DNA of 64,000 nt from NCBI RefSeq assembly GCF_002154225.1, contig NZ_MTSE01000012.1:62001-126000 (forward strand), in the 5' to 3' direction. This document shows positions 9,854-18,705 of this stretch, in pieces. The notes beneath the pieces were generated by a model. It did not search any database and was not told where the DNA came from. It worked only from the letters and a program-made list of their open reading frames with translations. A program made the translations under genes and the position numbers. The number at the start of each line of letters is the position of its first letter. Within the stretch, counting starts at the first letter, position 1. This stretch comes from Hymenobacter crusticola (GTDB taxonomy: Bacteria > Bacteroidota > Bacteroidia > Cytophagales > Hymenobacteraceae).

Positions 9854-12754
9854 CTATTTGCGTAGCGGCTTCAGCTCGTCGGGAGTGCTCTTAGTGTAGG
9901 TGCGAAATTGCTCGCGGGAAGGAGTCTCGAATAGGTCTTGCACCACATTTAAAGCGACACTCGCCCCTGGCTGAAACTGCGCCGACTGCGCGTAACGCAT
10001 CAGGCTATAGTACAGCTGCCGGGCGGCAGGACGGCGGGCATCGTCGGTGGGAGAAAGATTGGCGCTGGTGACGAGCAGGCGCCCCGCCCCCACGCGTGCC
10101 TCGAACACCAGGGCCAAGCGGCGGTTGAGAAACCACGTGTCGATGGGCTGCACAATCGGCCGGAAACCGGCCGGAAAGTCCTCTAGGTGCATCACCTGCG
10201 CCTGGTTCACAATTTCCCACCATTGCAAGTCGCTGTGCGCCTCCGTGGGAAAGTCGGCCAAGGCAGGATGCACGGGGTTCACCACGAAGCCCGTCACATG
10301 GGGCGGCTGCATCTTAAACCAGGAAGTATTCCAGAAGACGGGCGTAAAATTCATCACGACCTCCTTGCCTTTTATCACTTGGCCGGCCGCATTCAGCAGC
10401 ACGCGGCCGCCTTTGGCCAGCACTTGCCGGGCGTGGGCATCTAGGTGTGTGCAGTAGTAAACATCCTTTGTCGGCAGGCTAGGCAACTGCGCCGGGTACA
10501 CCCAAAAGTTCCAATCGTTAGCTACCGTCGTGCCGGGCACAGCAATTTGCAGCGTCAACTGCGTGGCTTTGCTAACGCGGTCTAACGGCACGCGAATGGA
10601 ACCTAGGGGGGTGTTGGTACCCGTGGGTATGGCCGTCGCGGCAAAGCTCCCCTGCCCTACCAAGGCGCCGCTAGCATCTTTGATGGTCCACGTGAGTGCC
10701 GTGGGTGGCAAGGCTTGGGGGCCGTAGTGGTAGAGCTCGGCGGTGGCCTCGAAGGTTTCGTCGCTGGTAAAAACGAACTTTGGCAAGCGAGCTAGCGGCA
10801 CCGTAGGCTGGCAGAAGCGGCGGTACTGCTGAGCCGTCACGTAGGCTTTCTCCCGAAAAAACGGATTTAGTACGCCCACGAGCGCCGTGCCCTGCCCGGG
10901 AAAGTCCTGCACGCCTAGCAGCTGAAACCCAGCCAGATTGGGCGTGCGCAGGGTAGCCTCGATTTCGTTTTTGTAGCACAGCAGCTGCAGTTTGCCTGAG
11001 GCCATCAGGAAGGTTTCTGCTTGGTCGGCCATGCCATGGTCAGCTAGGTCTTCGCGAAACAGCTCTAGGTTGCGGGCTTTGTACACGCCAGTATACTGGT
11101 CGATTTCCTTGAAGTCCGGAAATACGCACCACTGCCCCATCTCGTGCGTAACGTAGGGCACCTTAAATGGCTCAATGGCCGCGCGGTAGTCAAACGTGCT
11201 GTTGGGGCGCTCTTTCTTCCAGGGCAGCCCGCGCGCACCCGACTTAATCATGTACTCGTTTTCGGGCACCAGTGGCCAACTCATGGCCACCGAAGCGCCA
11301 GTGTACAGGCGGCGCGGGTCTTGTCCCTGCCAATGCTTTACAAAATCGGCTAGGTACTTGGCTTGGTTGCGGCCCGCGGGCTCATTGCCCGCCGACAACA
11401 TGCAGTAGGAGGCATGATTACCATAGGCCTCGGCCATGCGGGTTGTCTCGTCGTAGATAAACTGGTCGATGGGTTTGCCGTCGCCGAGTGAGGTGCCGTG
11501 GTTGGGCCAGCTAGGTCCTTCGGGCTGTAAGTAAAAGCCCATTTCGTCTGCCGCCACAAACGCCGCCTCGGGCGGGCACCACGAGTGAAAGCGAAGGTGG
11601 TTGAAGCCGTAGTCCTTGAGCACGGCCAGCACCCGCTTCCACGCGGGCACGTCCATGGCAGGATAGCCCGTGAGCGGAAACTCGCCGTTATGCAAGTCGC
11701 CGCGCAGAAACACCGGCCGGCCATTGACCACCAGCCGGTTGCCGACCGCCTTGATGTCGCGCATGCCAAAAGAAACCTGTTGCTCATCGCCTGAGCCGTT
11801 CTTTGGCCGGAGTGCCGCTGTGAGCCGGTAGAGCGCCGGGTGAAACTCATCCCACAGCTGCACGGCGTCGCCCATGGCTAGCGTAAGCTCAACGGTTGTT
11901 TCGCCAGGCTTGGCAACGAATGCCGCCAGTGCGGGCGCGACCTGGTGGGCACTGGTCGTGTTATAGGCCTGCGCGCCTACCTGCACGGTACCCTTCACGG
12001 ACTTAGCCGTGGTATTCTTCACCCGCAGCCTAACCCTAGCCACCCGCCGCTGCACGTCGGGGTACACCTGCACGCTTTGCAAAAACACAGGCGGCCCAGC
12101 TTGCAGCTCCAATCGGCCAATCAGCCCGTTCCAGTTGCCCTGAATATGGTCGGAGACGCTGTGCGAGTCAGGCCCCACATTCAAGGTAGCTAGGCGGTTG
12201 TCAACCCGCACCGTGAGTGTGTGCGGGCCAGGCGCAGCTAAGGCGGTGGTAAGCTCGTAGGTGTGCGGCGCTACCAGCGACACTTGCTGCCCAACTTCGG
12301 TGTCATCAACCCACACGCGGGTAGCATAGTGAGCCCGCTCCAGAAACAGCACGAAGCGCCGCCCACGCCACTGCGCCGGTAGATCAATAACCTTTTGGTA
12401 CCACGCTGGTCCCACGTAGTACGCGGCGGGTGTGAGCCAGAAAGGAATTTTAAAGTTATCGGGCTGGCGGTACTTGGCGAAACGCGGGTTGAAAAACCAG
12501 GAGCTATCGTAAATGGTCGCCGTCCAGTGGGTTTGCAGCGAGATGGGGTCTCCCTTGCCATTCTCGGCCAGCGAGCCCGGCAGGCGCACAGTTTCAGCCA
12601 AACGGGTGGCAAACCAGCGCGCAGTGATGCCCGCGTCCTGCGGGTCGAGTTGGCAGCGCCACTCGCCGGCCAGCGGCAGCACATCGGTGGCCCACAGCGG
12701 CTCGGCAAGCAAGCTGAGCCAGAACAAGAAGCTAAATCGGAACAGCAGACGCAT
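9854..12754 (-). CDS. Secreted glycoside hydrolase family 2 enzyme
   Basis: A 966-residue exported protein with a signal peptide ending near LWA-T (residue 23). The GH2 order is visible: N-terminal sugar-binding jelly roll (about 30-215, with YYVGPAWYQKVIDLPAQW and FLERAHYATRVWVDD), an immunoglobulin-like domain (about 220-340), then the TIM barrel starting near FGMRDIKAVGNRLVVNGRP and FLRGDLHNGEFPLTGYP. The likely acid/base is Glu458 in SAGNEPAG and the nucleophile Glu538 in VTHEMGQW. A C-terminal extension of about 300 residues follows. GH2 covers beta-galactosidase, beta-glucuronidase, beta-mannosidase and exo-arabinopyranosidase activities; the motif set does not decide between them. The gene starts only 12 bases after the GH35 stop, so the two are surely co-transcribed. 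Confidence 0.88.
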   Translation of the reverse strand: MRLLFRFSFLFWLSLLAEPLWATDVLPLAGEWRCQLDPQDAGITARWFATRLAETVRLPGSLAENGKGDPISLQTHWTATIYDSSWFFNPRFAKYRQPDNFKIPFWLTPAAYYVGPAWYQKVIDLPAQWRGRRFVLFLERAHYATRVWVDDTEVGQQVSLVAPHTYELTTALAAPGPHTLTVRVDNRLATLNVGPDSHSVSDHIQGNWNGLIGRLELQAGPPVFLQSVQVYPDVQRRVARVRLRVKNTTAKSVKGTVQVGAQAYNTTSAHQVAPALAAFVAKPGETTVELTLAMGDAVQLWDEFHPALYRLTAALRPKNGSGDEQQVSFGMRDIKAVGNRLVVNGRPVFLRGDLHNGEFPLTGYPAMDVPAWKRVLAVLKDYGFNHLRFHSWCPPEAAFVAADEMGFYLQPEGPSWPNHGTSLGDGKPIDQFIYDETTRMAEAYGNHASYCMLSAGNEPAGRNQAKYLADFVKHWQGQDPRRLYTGASVAMSWPLVPENEYMIKSGARGLPWKKERPNSTFDYRAAIEPFKVPYVTHEMGQWCVFPDFKEIDQYTGVYKARNLELFREDLADHGMADQAETFLMASGKLQLLCYKNEIEATLRTPNLAGFQLLGVQDFPGQGTALVGVLNPFFREKAYVTAQQYRRFCQPTVPLARLPKFVFTSDETFEATAELYHYGPQALPPTALTWTIKDASGALVGQGSFAATAIPTGTNTPLGSIRVPLDRVSKATQLTLQIAVPGTTVANDWNFWVYPAQLPSLPTKDVYYCTHLDAHARQVLAKGGRVLLNAAGQVIKGKEVVMNFTPVFWNTSWFKMQPPHVTGFVVNPVHPALADFPTEAHSDLQWWEIVNQAQVMHLEDFPAGFRPIVQPIDTWFLNRRLALVFEARVGAGRLLVTSANLSPTDDARRPAARQLYYSLMRYAQSAQFQPGASVALNVVQDLFETPSREQFRTYTKSTPDELKPLRK

Positions 12755-12766
12755 AAGCCAGCGAGT

Positions 12767-15262
12767 TTAGTGGGTGGTGTCTACGGCAAGACGATAGCGC
12801 GCCGTAGCTTCTACTTGCCGCAGTTCGCTCACCTGCCCCGTGGCCGGGAACGAGGGCCGACGCCCCTCCTCTAGGTAAATGGGCGCATCTTGGCGCAGGG
12901 GCAGAATACTTAGCTGCAACGGCTTGCGCAAACCATCCGCTACGAGGTTGCGGTAGCTGATCCGCCAAGGAGCTCCGTTGTAGAAATCATCGGTCAGCAG
13001 CTTGTCGCCGGCGCTCAGGCGAATAGCGTCGCCGGCGTACGTGACCCGTAGGATGATGTCATCCAAACCCGTCAGCTTGGCACCCGTCAGCGCGAGGCGC
13101 CACTGCGCGGCCTGCTGATAGGTTGTGTCGCTGGGCTCCATGGCGCCTTTGCTAGGTCCGCCGAAGCGGATGGGCGGCACCGTTCCGGCAGGCTTCAGCA
13201 GGTGTGTTTCTACCTTGATCGTTCGGGTCGGCACCGCCGCCGAGTAGGTGAAAAATACGCCATCGGGCGTGCCCGGCTTCAGGGCGCCGCCGATGGCTTT
13301 CGGTGCGTGAGGCAGGGCCGGGAAAATACCAAATTGAAATTCCGGCTTGCCTTCGCTTTGCAACTGAATCTGGTCGTGGTCGAAGTAGATTTCCTGCGGC
13401 GTCAGCACCAAGTGCTCCGTGCCGTGTAGAGAGGCTTTCCAGGTTTGAAGGGCTTGTTGCTCACTCAGCACCAGTACGCGCACCGCGGGCCCAGTGCGTG
13501 GTTGCACCGTAAGCGTGAGCCCCGTGCTAGGTACCACCCCAGTCACACGAAACTGCCCGTTGTTGGCTGCTACGGCACCGCTTGGAGTCACAACAGATTG
13601 CACCGTAGCAGCATCAAAGACCATTTCGGCCGGAATACCAGGCTGCGCAAAGAAGACGTAGTACGGCTCTTGATTGACCGTCAGCCGCGTAAATAGCTGC
13701 GCCGTGGCGTATTTGAGGCGGGCCCCACCTAGGTCGAGGTTGAAGGGCCAGATAAAGTAGCTGCCCGCGGGCACCGTAACCGGCTGTTGGGGGAAGGTGA
13801 GCACTTCGCCCGGCAACTGCACCGTGAACTGCACGCCCTCTTGCACGGGCATGGCATAGTTGCGCACATAGTTGTTGAAGAATAGAAAGCCGCTTCGCCC
13901 CTGCGTGCGCACAGCCCAGCGCGGCGTGCGTAAGTCACTGGCGCTAGGAGGCTGCACGGTTGGCGCATGCGGGGTCATGGGAGCTAGCAGGCTGCCAAAA
14001 TCATTGAGGAAGTAGTGCACCAGCTTCAGGCGGGCAAATAATGGGCTTTCCGCGCCAGTTTCGCCCAAGGGCGCTTGAAAGTCGTAGCCAATGCGCGGCA
14101 AATCGTTGTAGCTGTTTGTGCGAGTGGACTCTTGCAGCCAGGTGCGCTTACCTTGCGGGTTGCGGCCACCGTGGAACATGTAGTAGCCATACAGATTTAC
14201 GCCTGAGCCCAACTGCACGGGCAGCATGGCGGCCACATCGTGGGGAGTAAGTAGCGGCCGGCGCCGGTACATTACGGGCACGCCGCCGCCAAACTCGGCT
14301 CCCAGGAACGGATAATGCGCCAGCTGCTCGGGGGTGTTGCGCACGGCTGTTTCCCCGCCCTGAATACCTAGGTTGCCGCCTTCCCGGCTGCGAAAGCGAA
14401 AGTTGTACACCTCCACCGGCGGCATTTTGGTTGGCCCGCGCCCCCAGGGCTCGTCGGGGTAGCCGCCGAACACGGGCAGCACCTCCTGCTCGGGATAACG
14501 GGCACCTTGCCAACCCGTAACGGTGTACAGGGGCACGTCAAAGCCTTGCGCTAACGCTAGCTTTTTCAGCTCGACAATATGGACCGCGCCTTGTCCGGCC
14601 TTGTTGCGGTTGTACTCGTTTTCAAGCTGAACGCCGATGATGGGGCCACCTTCCTTCCAAAGCAATCCTCGCGTTTGCTGGCGCAGTTGCTGCCAGTAGG
14701 TGCGCACGGCAGCTAGGTACGCCGGATCGTTGCTGCGCAAGGCACTGGCTGGCAGCTGCTGCACCAGCCAGTCGGGAAAGCCGCCGTTGCGCAGCTCCGC
14801 ATGGTTCCACGGCCCGATACGGACCACCACGTACAAGCCGTGCTTGGCACAGAGCTCGACGAAAGCGCGCAGGTCCCGGTCGCCGCGGAAGTCGAACGCA
14901 CCTTGCTCCTCCTCGTGGAAAATCCAGAACACGTAGGTTGCCACAATCTGTACGCCTCCAGCTTTCATTTTTAGTAGCTGCTCTTCCCAACGGGCGCGGG
15001 GGAAACGGGCAAAGTGAAACTCGCCCATCACCGGTAGCCAAGGCTGCTCATCGCGCAACAGGTACTGACTATTCACGTCTAGGGTATGGCCATTAGGCGC
15101 GGTGCGGGTGCCTAGGCGCAGGTAGCCGCTTTCGGGCGGTGACGAAGAGCTGGCGGCATCTACCGACAGAGCAAGCTTCTGCGCACGAGCAGCGGGCACG
15201 CCCGACCACAGAAGCAGAAGCAGAAAGACCAGGAACTTGGGGAGTGGGCAGGCGGGAAGCAC
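12767..15262 (-). CDS. Secreted beta-galactosidase, glycoside hydrolase family 35
   Basis: An exported enzyme of about 831 residues. The GH35 signature is complete: GGPIIGVQLENEYN, with acid/base Glu216, and the nucleophile Glu323 in LGAEFGGG (numbered from GTG 15262). The barrel starts with LPVMGEFHFARFPRARWEEQ, and C-terminal jelly-roll domains follow from about residue 550. I prefer the GTG at 15262. It leaves a compact signal peptide ending at ARAQ, and a good promoter -7 element covers the alternative TTG start at 15287-15289, so that codon would lie upstream of the transcript. It should remove terminal beta-linked galactose from galactan, arabinogalactan or pectin side chains. It is the first gene of the operon running to 4907 and is divergent from an AraC regulator. 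Confidence 0.9.
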   Translation of the reverse strand: MLPACPLPKFLVFLLLLLWSGVPAARAQKLALSVDAASSSSPPESGYLRLGTRTAPNGHTLDVNSQYLLRDEQPWLPVMGEFHFARFPRARWEEQLLKMKAGGVQIVATYVFWIFHEEEQGAFDFRGDRDLRAFVELCAKHGLYVVVRIGPWNHAELRNGGFPDWLVQQLPASALRSNDPAYLAAVRTYWQQLRQQTRGLLWKEGGPIIGVQLENEYNRNKAGQGAVHIVELKKLALAQGFDVPLYTVTGWQGARYPEQEVLPVFGGYPDEPWGRGPTKMPPVEVYNFRFRSREGGNLGIQGGETAVRNTPEQLAHYPFLGAEFGGGVPVMYRRRPLLTPHDVAAMLPVQLGSGVNLYGYYMFHGGRNPQGKRTWLQESTRTNSYNDLPRIGYDFQAPLGETGAESPLFARLKLVHYFLNDFGSLLAPMTPHAPTVQPPSASDLRTPRWAVRTQGRSGFLFFNNYVRNYAMPVQEGVQFTVQLPGEVLTFPQQPVTVPAGSYFIWPFNLDLGGARLKYATAQLFTRLTVNQEPYYVFFAQPGIPAEMVFDAATVQSVVTPSGAVAANNGQFRVTGVVPSTGLTLTVQPRTGPAVRVLVLSEQQALQTWKASLHGTEHLVLTPQEIYFDHDQIQLQSEGKPEFQFGIFPALPHAPKAIGGALKPGTPDGVFFTYSAAVPTRTIKVETHLLKPAGTVPPIRFGGPSKGAMEPSDTTYQQAAQWRLALTGAKLTGLDDIILRVTYAGDAIRLSAGDKLLTDDFYNGAPWRISYRNLVADGLRKPLQLSILPLRQDAPIYLEEGRRPSFPATGQVSELRQVEATARYRLAVDTTH

Positions 15263-15286
15263 TAGTAGGCGGTGGGTAGGTATGAG

Positions 15287-15317
15287 CAAATATTCGATTC
15301 CTTCGACGTGGCAACAA
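15287..15317 (-). promoter_or_regulatory. Bacteroidota-type promoter of the GH35 operon
   Basis: On the minus strand TTG (15315-15317) is followed after exactly 20 bases by AATATTTG (15287-15294), one mismatch from the Bacteroidota -7 consensus TAnnTTTG; the usual spacing to the -33 TTG is 19-21. It lies in the 117-base gap between the divergent AraC and GH35 genes. Transcription would begin near 15280. Confidence 0.5.
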
Positions 15318-15379
15318 TGGCTTTTTCACCGAAAAGATGGACTATTCAACTGCGCGGTTGATTCGCTATTTTTATTGCG

Positions 15380-16252
15380 ATGAAAGAAGGATTCCAAGGG
15401 CAGCGTGCCTATAGCTTGCCCGTACCGCTCCTCGATGAAGCGGCTAGCCACCCGCTGTGTCAAAACTTGTACGTCACGGATATCGGCTTTTATCCCGTTG
15501 CGCGGGCGCACAAACGCTCCCGGCGCCTAGGCAGCGCCCAATATATTCTGCTCTACTGCGTGCAGGGCACCGGTTGGTACCAGCTCCGGCAAGAAACCAA
15601 ACAGCCCCTGCGGGCGAATCAATGGATCATTTTACCCGCGCAGGTGCCGCACAAGTACGGGGCCGATGAAGCCACACCCTGGACAATTTACTGGCTGCAC
15701 TTCACCGGAGCGCACGCCGGGGTGCTGCATGCGCATCTGCAAGAACAAGAACTACAGCCCCCCGTTACCATCGTCCCTTCGGAGGAACGGATTGAGTTGT
15801 TTGAGGCCATTTTTGGGTATCTCACGCTGGTTCCTTCCCTGGCGGGCATCGTGCAGGCCAGCGCCCGACTGTTGCACTTTCTGCTGACGCTACTGCCTGC
15901 CGGCAACCCACTCGTGTCACCACTCACGACCGACAGCATTGGCCAGTCCATCCACTTTATGCGCGAGCACCTTGGCCAAAGCCTTACCGTGCAGGAGCTA
16001 GCTACGCAAGCCGGCTTGTCGATATCGCATTATTCGGCCTTATTCCGGAAACATACCGGCCGTTCGCCCATCCTGTTTTTCAACTTCCTGAAAGTGCAGG
16101 AAGCCTGCCAGCGGCTGACGCAGAACCACCTGCGCGTCAATGAAATTGCCCGTGAGTTGGGCTTTGAGGATGTCTATTACTTCTCTCGATTGTTTACCAA
16201 GCTCATGGGCGTATCGCCACGCAAGTTCCGACAGGCGGACCGGGCGTACTAA
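15380..16252 (+). CDS. AraC family transcriptional regulator
   Basis: A 290-residue cytoplasmic regulator. The N-terminal part (about 20-150) is a cupin-like AraC ligand-binding domain with LLYCVQGTGWYQL and ANQWIILPAQVPHKYGA. The C-terminal part (about 187-285) holds two helix-turn-helix units: TVQELATQAGLSISHYSALF, then VNEIARELGFEDVYYFSRLF and the closing GVSPRKFR. It is transcribed divergently from the GH35-GH2-MFS-DUF5107 operon with starts about 117 bases apart. It most likely senses the released sugar and switches that operon; this is inferred from position. Confidence 0.93.
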   Translation: MKEGFQGQRAYSLPVPLLDEAASHPLCQNLYVTDIGFYPVARAHKRSRRLGSAQYILLYCVQGTGWYQLRQETKQPLRANQWIILPAQVPHKYGADEATPWTIYWLHFTGAHAGVLHAHLQEQELQPPVTIVPSEERIELFEAIFGYLTLVPSLAGIVQASARLLHFLLTLLPAGNPLVSPLTTDSIGQSIHFMREHLGQSLTVQELATQAGLSISHYSALFRKHTGRSPILFFNFLKVQEACQRLTQNHLRVNEIARELGFEDVYYFSRLFTKLMGVSPRKFRQADRAY

Positions 16253-16467
16253 AGCTAGGTGCTATCGCAAGTCAGCACTTTAGTTAAAAGCCGGCTTCTT
16301 TCTCCTGCCTATTTAGTACTTCATATCAGTTACGTTCAACCCTGGTCTTGCCGAACAAAACAAGCGAACAAGGCCGCTAGGTGATGTCGGCGACCTAGAC
16401 CTGATTCCGTCGTCAACTTGTACGCTGTGGCTAGCAACGGGAACAAGGCATCTTGGTGAATACTCTT

Positions 16468-17430
16468 TTACAGAGTAGCCAGAAACTGCAAAACAGCCTG
16501 CGTAAAGGCGGCCGGATTGTCGAGGTTGGCGACGTGGCCGGCGTTGGGCACTACGGCCACTTGCGCGCCGGGCACGAGCTTCTTCAGGGTTTCATTATCC
16601 TGCTGACGGGCGGCTGATTCACGTGCACCAGCCAGCAGCAGCAGCGGCACCTGCACTGGGTGGGCCTGGAGCCGGGGCACGAGCGAGTGGCCGAGCAACA
16701 CCCTAGGCTCCACGTGCAGCGGCTGCCACATCGACCAGTCCTGCACCATTTGGCGCAGCAACGGCGCCGACCGAACCGAATCCGGCCCGCTTGATTTCAG
16801 CAACGACTTCAGCCACTGGCTTTTGAAAGCGGCGGTACCGCGCGCTTGCAGCTGTGCGATTTCGGTGCGGCGGCGCGCAATTTCGGCTTCCGTAATAGGT
16901 TCCTCGGGGCCCGGCCTAGGGTAAATACTGCCGCTGCACGACACCACCGACAGCACGTTTTCGGGGTGCAGGGCCATGAAGTCGACCGCCACAAAGCCGC
17001 CGAGCGAGACACCCACCAAGTGGGCTTTGGAAATATGCAGGGCTTGGAGCAACTGGTACAGGTCGTCGGCGTGCAGGAACTGCTGGCCTTCCACGGGCAC
17101 CGACGACAGCCCGTAGCCGCGCATGTCGTAGCGAATCACCCGGTAGTGCCGCGCCAGCTCCACCACTTGCGGGTCCCACATGCGCCGGTCGAAAGAATGC
17201 CCGTGCAGTAGCACTACCGGGGCACCGCGCCCGGTTTCCTCGTAGTACAGCTGCGCACCAGGAATGGCGATTTTGCCTTTCTTGCTGGCTAACGCGGCCG
17301 TGGTTGGGTGGGCTAGCTTTTTGGGCTGCCCAGCCGATGCCTGAGCGCAGGCCAAGCTAGGTAGCAGCGCCAACACCGTGCAAGAAAGCATGAGCCGGAA
17401 CCAGCGTTGTAAGCGTGAAACTGAAGACAT
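16468..17430 (-). CDS. Exported alpha/beta hydrolase
   Basis: A 320-residue alpha/beta-hydrolase fold protein with a signal peptide ending near ACAQA (residue 30). The core begins at KIAIPGAQLYYEETGRG, and the oxyanion HG motif is in VVLLHGHSFD. Nucleophile Ser142 sits in GVSLGG, and the catalytic His299 in NAGHVANLDNP. The acid is probably an Asp/Glu in the LLLLAGARE region. The family includes esterases, haloperoxidase-like and dienelactone-like enzymes, and the substrate cannot be read from sequence. It is followed downstream by a paired-hairpin repeat and lies beside carbohydrate genes, so a carbohydrate-ester role is possible but unproven. Confidence 0.85.
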   Translation of the reverse strand: MSSVSRLQRWFRLMLSCTVLALLPSLACAQASAGQPKKLAHPTTAALASKKGKIAIPGAQLYYEETGRGAPVVLLHGHSFDRRMWDPQVVELARHYRVIRYDMRGYGLSSVPVEGQQFLHADDLYQLLQALHISKAHLVGVSLGGFVAVDFMALHPENVLSVVSCSGSIYPRPGPEEPITEAEIARRRTEIAQLQARGTAAFKSQWLKSLLKSSGPDSVRSAPLLRQMVQDWSMWQPLHVEPRVLLGHSLVPRLQAHPVQVPLLLLAGARESAARQQDNETLKKLVPGAQVAVVPNAGHVANLDNPAAFTQAVLQFLATL

Positions 17431-17498
17431 AAATTGACTGATAGGTCGACTTCTAAGAAGTTGTTTGAGTTAGTAAGAAAGGCCGTCAGAACCGTGTA

Positions 17499-17597
17499 GA
17501 GACGCGACACTTCGCGTCTCGGCGTTGAACGATTTGGGCTTGAACAACCTAAGTAAACAACATCAGCAACGACAAGACGCGAAGTGTCGCGTCTCTA
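17499..17597. repeat. Paired-hairpin (REPIN-like) intergenic repeat, copy 1
   Basis: Two short palindromes face each other. The first is GAGACGCGA-CACT-TCGCGTCTC (17499-17520). The second, at 17576-17597, repeats it in inverted orientation (GACGCGA-AGTG-TCGCGTC plus TCTAC). About 25 bases match between the copies, and about 55 bases separate them, starting with CGTTGAAC. The layout is that of a doublet of REP sequences. It lies between the two alpha/beta hydrolase genes, whose stop and start flank it. A related, more degraded unit is at 28783-28860. Confidence 0.7.
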
Positions 17598-17646
17598 CAT
17601 CGTTCTAACGACTCTCGTTTACTTAACTCAGCCATTTTCTTAAAGA

Positions 17647-18642
17647 CTACCGCTTGAAAACCTTGCTTAAAAAGGCCGTGGTGTAGTCTAGCGTTGTTGC
17701 AAACCACGGCGTAAACAGGGGAAAAGTATGCGGCGTATTGGGGAGCGTGTGTACCTCGTGGTAGATCCGAAAGGTATCTAGCTTTTTGAGCATGTCTTCC
17801 CGGCCGGCGTGCATCCAATCAACAGAGCTGTTGATGAACAGAATAGGCGGCGTGTGGGCGGTTACGTGGTTGAGACTGGAAGCTTGCTGCCACAGCTCCG
17901 GCTTTGTCGCGGTGGAAGCCCCAAACCACTGGGTGCCCGCCGAGAGGCTTTTGCTATCGTCGCCCTCGCGCGACTCGGGGTGAATAAAGGCCAGCACCCC
18001 ATCCACATCCACGATGGCCTGCACGCTGCTGGAATGGCTGGTGTTACAAGCGTCTCCCTCGAATTGCTTATCGCCATTGGTGGTCCCGACGAGCGCCGCG
18101 AGCTGCCCGCCAGCCGAAAAGCCCCAAACCGCAATTTTAGTAGTGTCGATGGGGTACTGCTTGGCATTAGCGCGCAGCCAGCGGATGGCCGCTTTCAAAT
18201 CGTGAACAGCCGCTGGGTACAGAGCCTCGGTAGAAAGGCGGTACTCGGCCGTGACAGTCACGTAGCCTTTGGCGGCGAGCTGCTGGGCCATGGGCACGTG
18301 CTGCGACCGGTCGCCGGAGCGCCAGCCGCCCCCGTGAATGAACAGTACCGCCGGATAGCCTTTCTTGGTTTTGGCCTTGGGGTAGAAAATATCCAGCTGC
18401 AAGTTGCGCACGCCTAGGGTGCAGTACGTAACGTTGGTTTGCGCCCGGATGGTGGCCGGCATAGCGGGCCGGGCAATGCGAGCCTCAGGATAAGTTTTCT
18501 GGATGTAGCGAAAGGCGCTATGCACCGTAAAGGAGGTGTCGCGCGGGGCCGGAAGCTGCTGCGCCAGCGCAACGCCTGCCAGCAGCGCCTGGCCGAGCAG
18601 TAGCAACCCAGCTAGCCGGAACAAGAAACGGGGAGAGTACAT
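17647..18642 (-). CDS. Exported esterase/lipase of the alpha/beta hydrolase fold (HSL/BD-FAE-like)
   Basis: From the ATG at 18642 the protein has 331 residues and a clean signal peptide ending at GVALAQ. A longer reading from 18687 would add 15 residues in front of it and is less likely. HGGGWRSGDRS is the oxyanion-hole motif of hormone-sensitive-lipase-like enzymes. Nucleophile Ser176 sits in GFSAGG, and a late His is in LPNTPHTFPLF. Such exported enzymes in polysaccharide loci often remove acetyl or feruloyl groups. The gene follows the beta-helix protein on the same strand with a gap of about 60 bases and probably belongs to the same transcription unit. Confidence 0.85.
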   Translation of the reverse strand: MYSPRFLFRLAGLLLLGQALLAGVALAQQLPAPRDTSFTVHSAFRYIQKTYPEARIARPAMPATIRAQTNVTYCTLGVRNLQLDIFYPKAKTKKGYPAVLFIHGGGWRSGDRSQHVPMAQQLAAKGYVTVTAEYRLSTEALYPAAVHDLKAAIRWLRANAKQYPIDTTKIAVWGFSAGGQLAALVGTTNGDKQFEGDACNTSHSSSVQAIVDVDGVLAFIHPESREGDDSKSLSAGTQWFGASTATKPELWQQASSLNHVTAHTPPILFINSSVDWMHAGREDMLKKLDTFRIYHEVHTLPNTPHTFPLFTPWFATTLDYTTAFLSKVFKR

Positions 18643-18705
18643 AAACAACGAAAACAATAAAATCAATGAGGTTGACGCCGCCCACACGCTAGGCGGGCCG
18701 GTTAC

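Noticed and set aside
16846..17211. Plus-strand frames inside the alpha/beta hydrolase and other minus-strand genes
   Set aside because: They are antisense shadows caused by GC-rich codon third positions.
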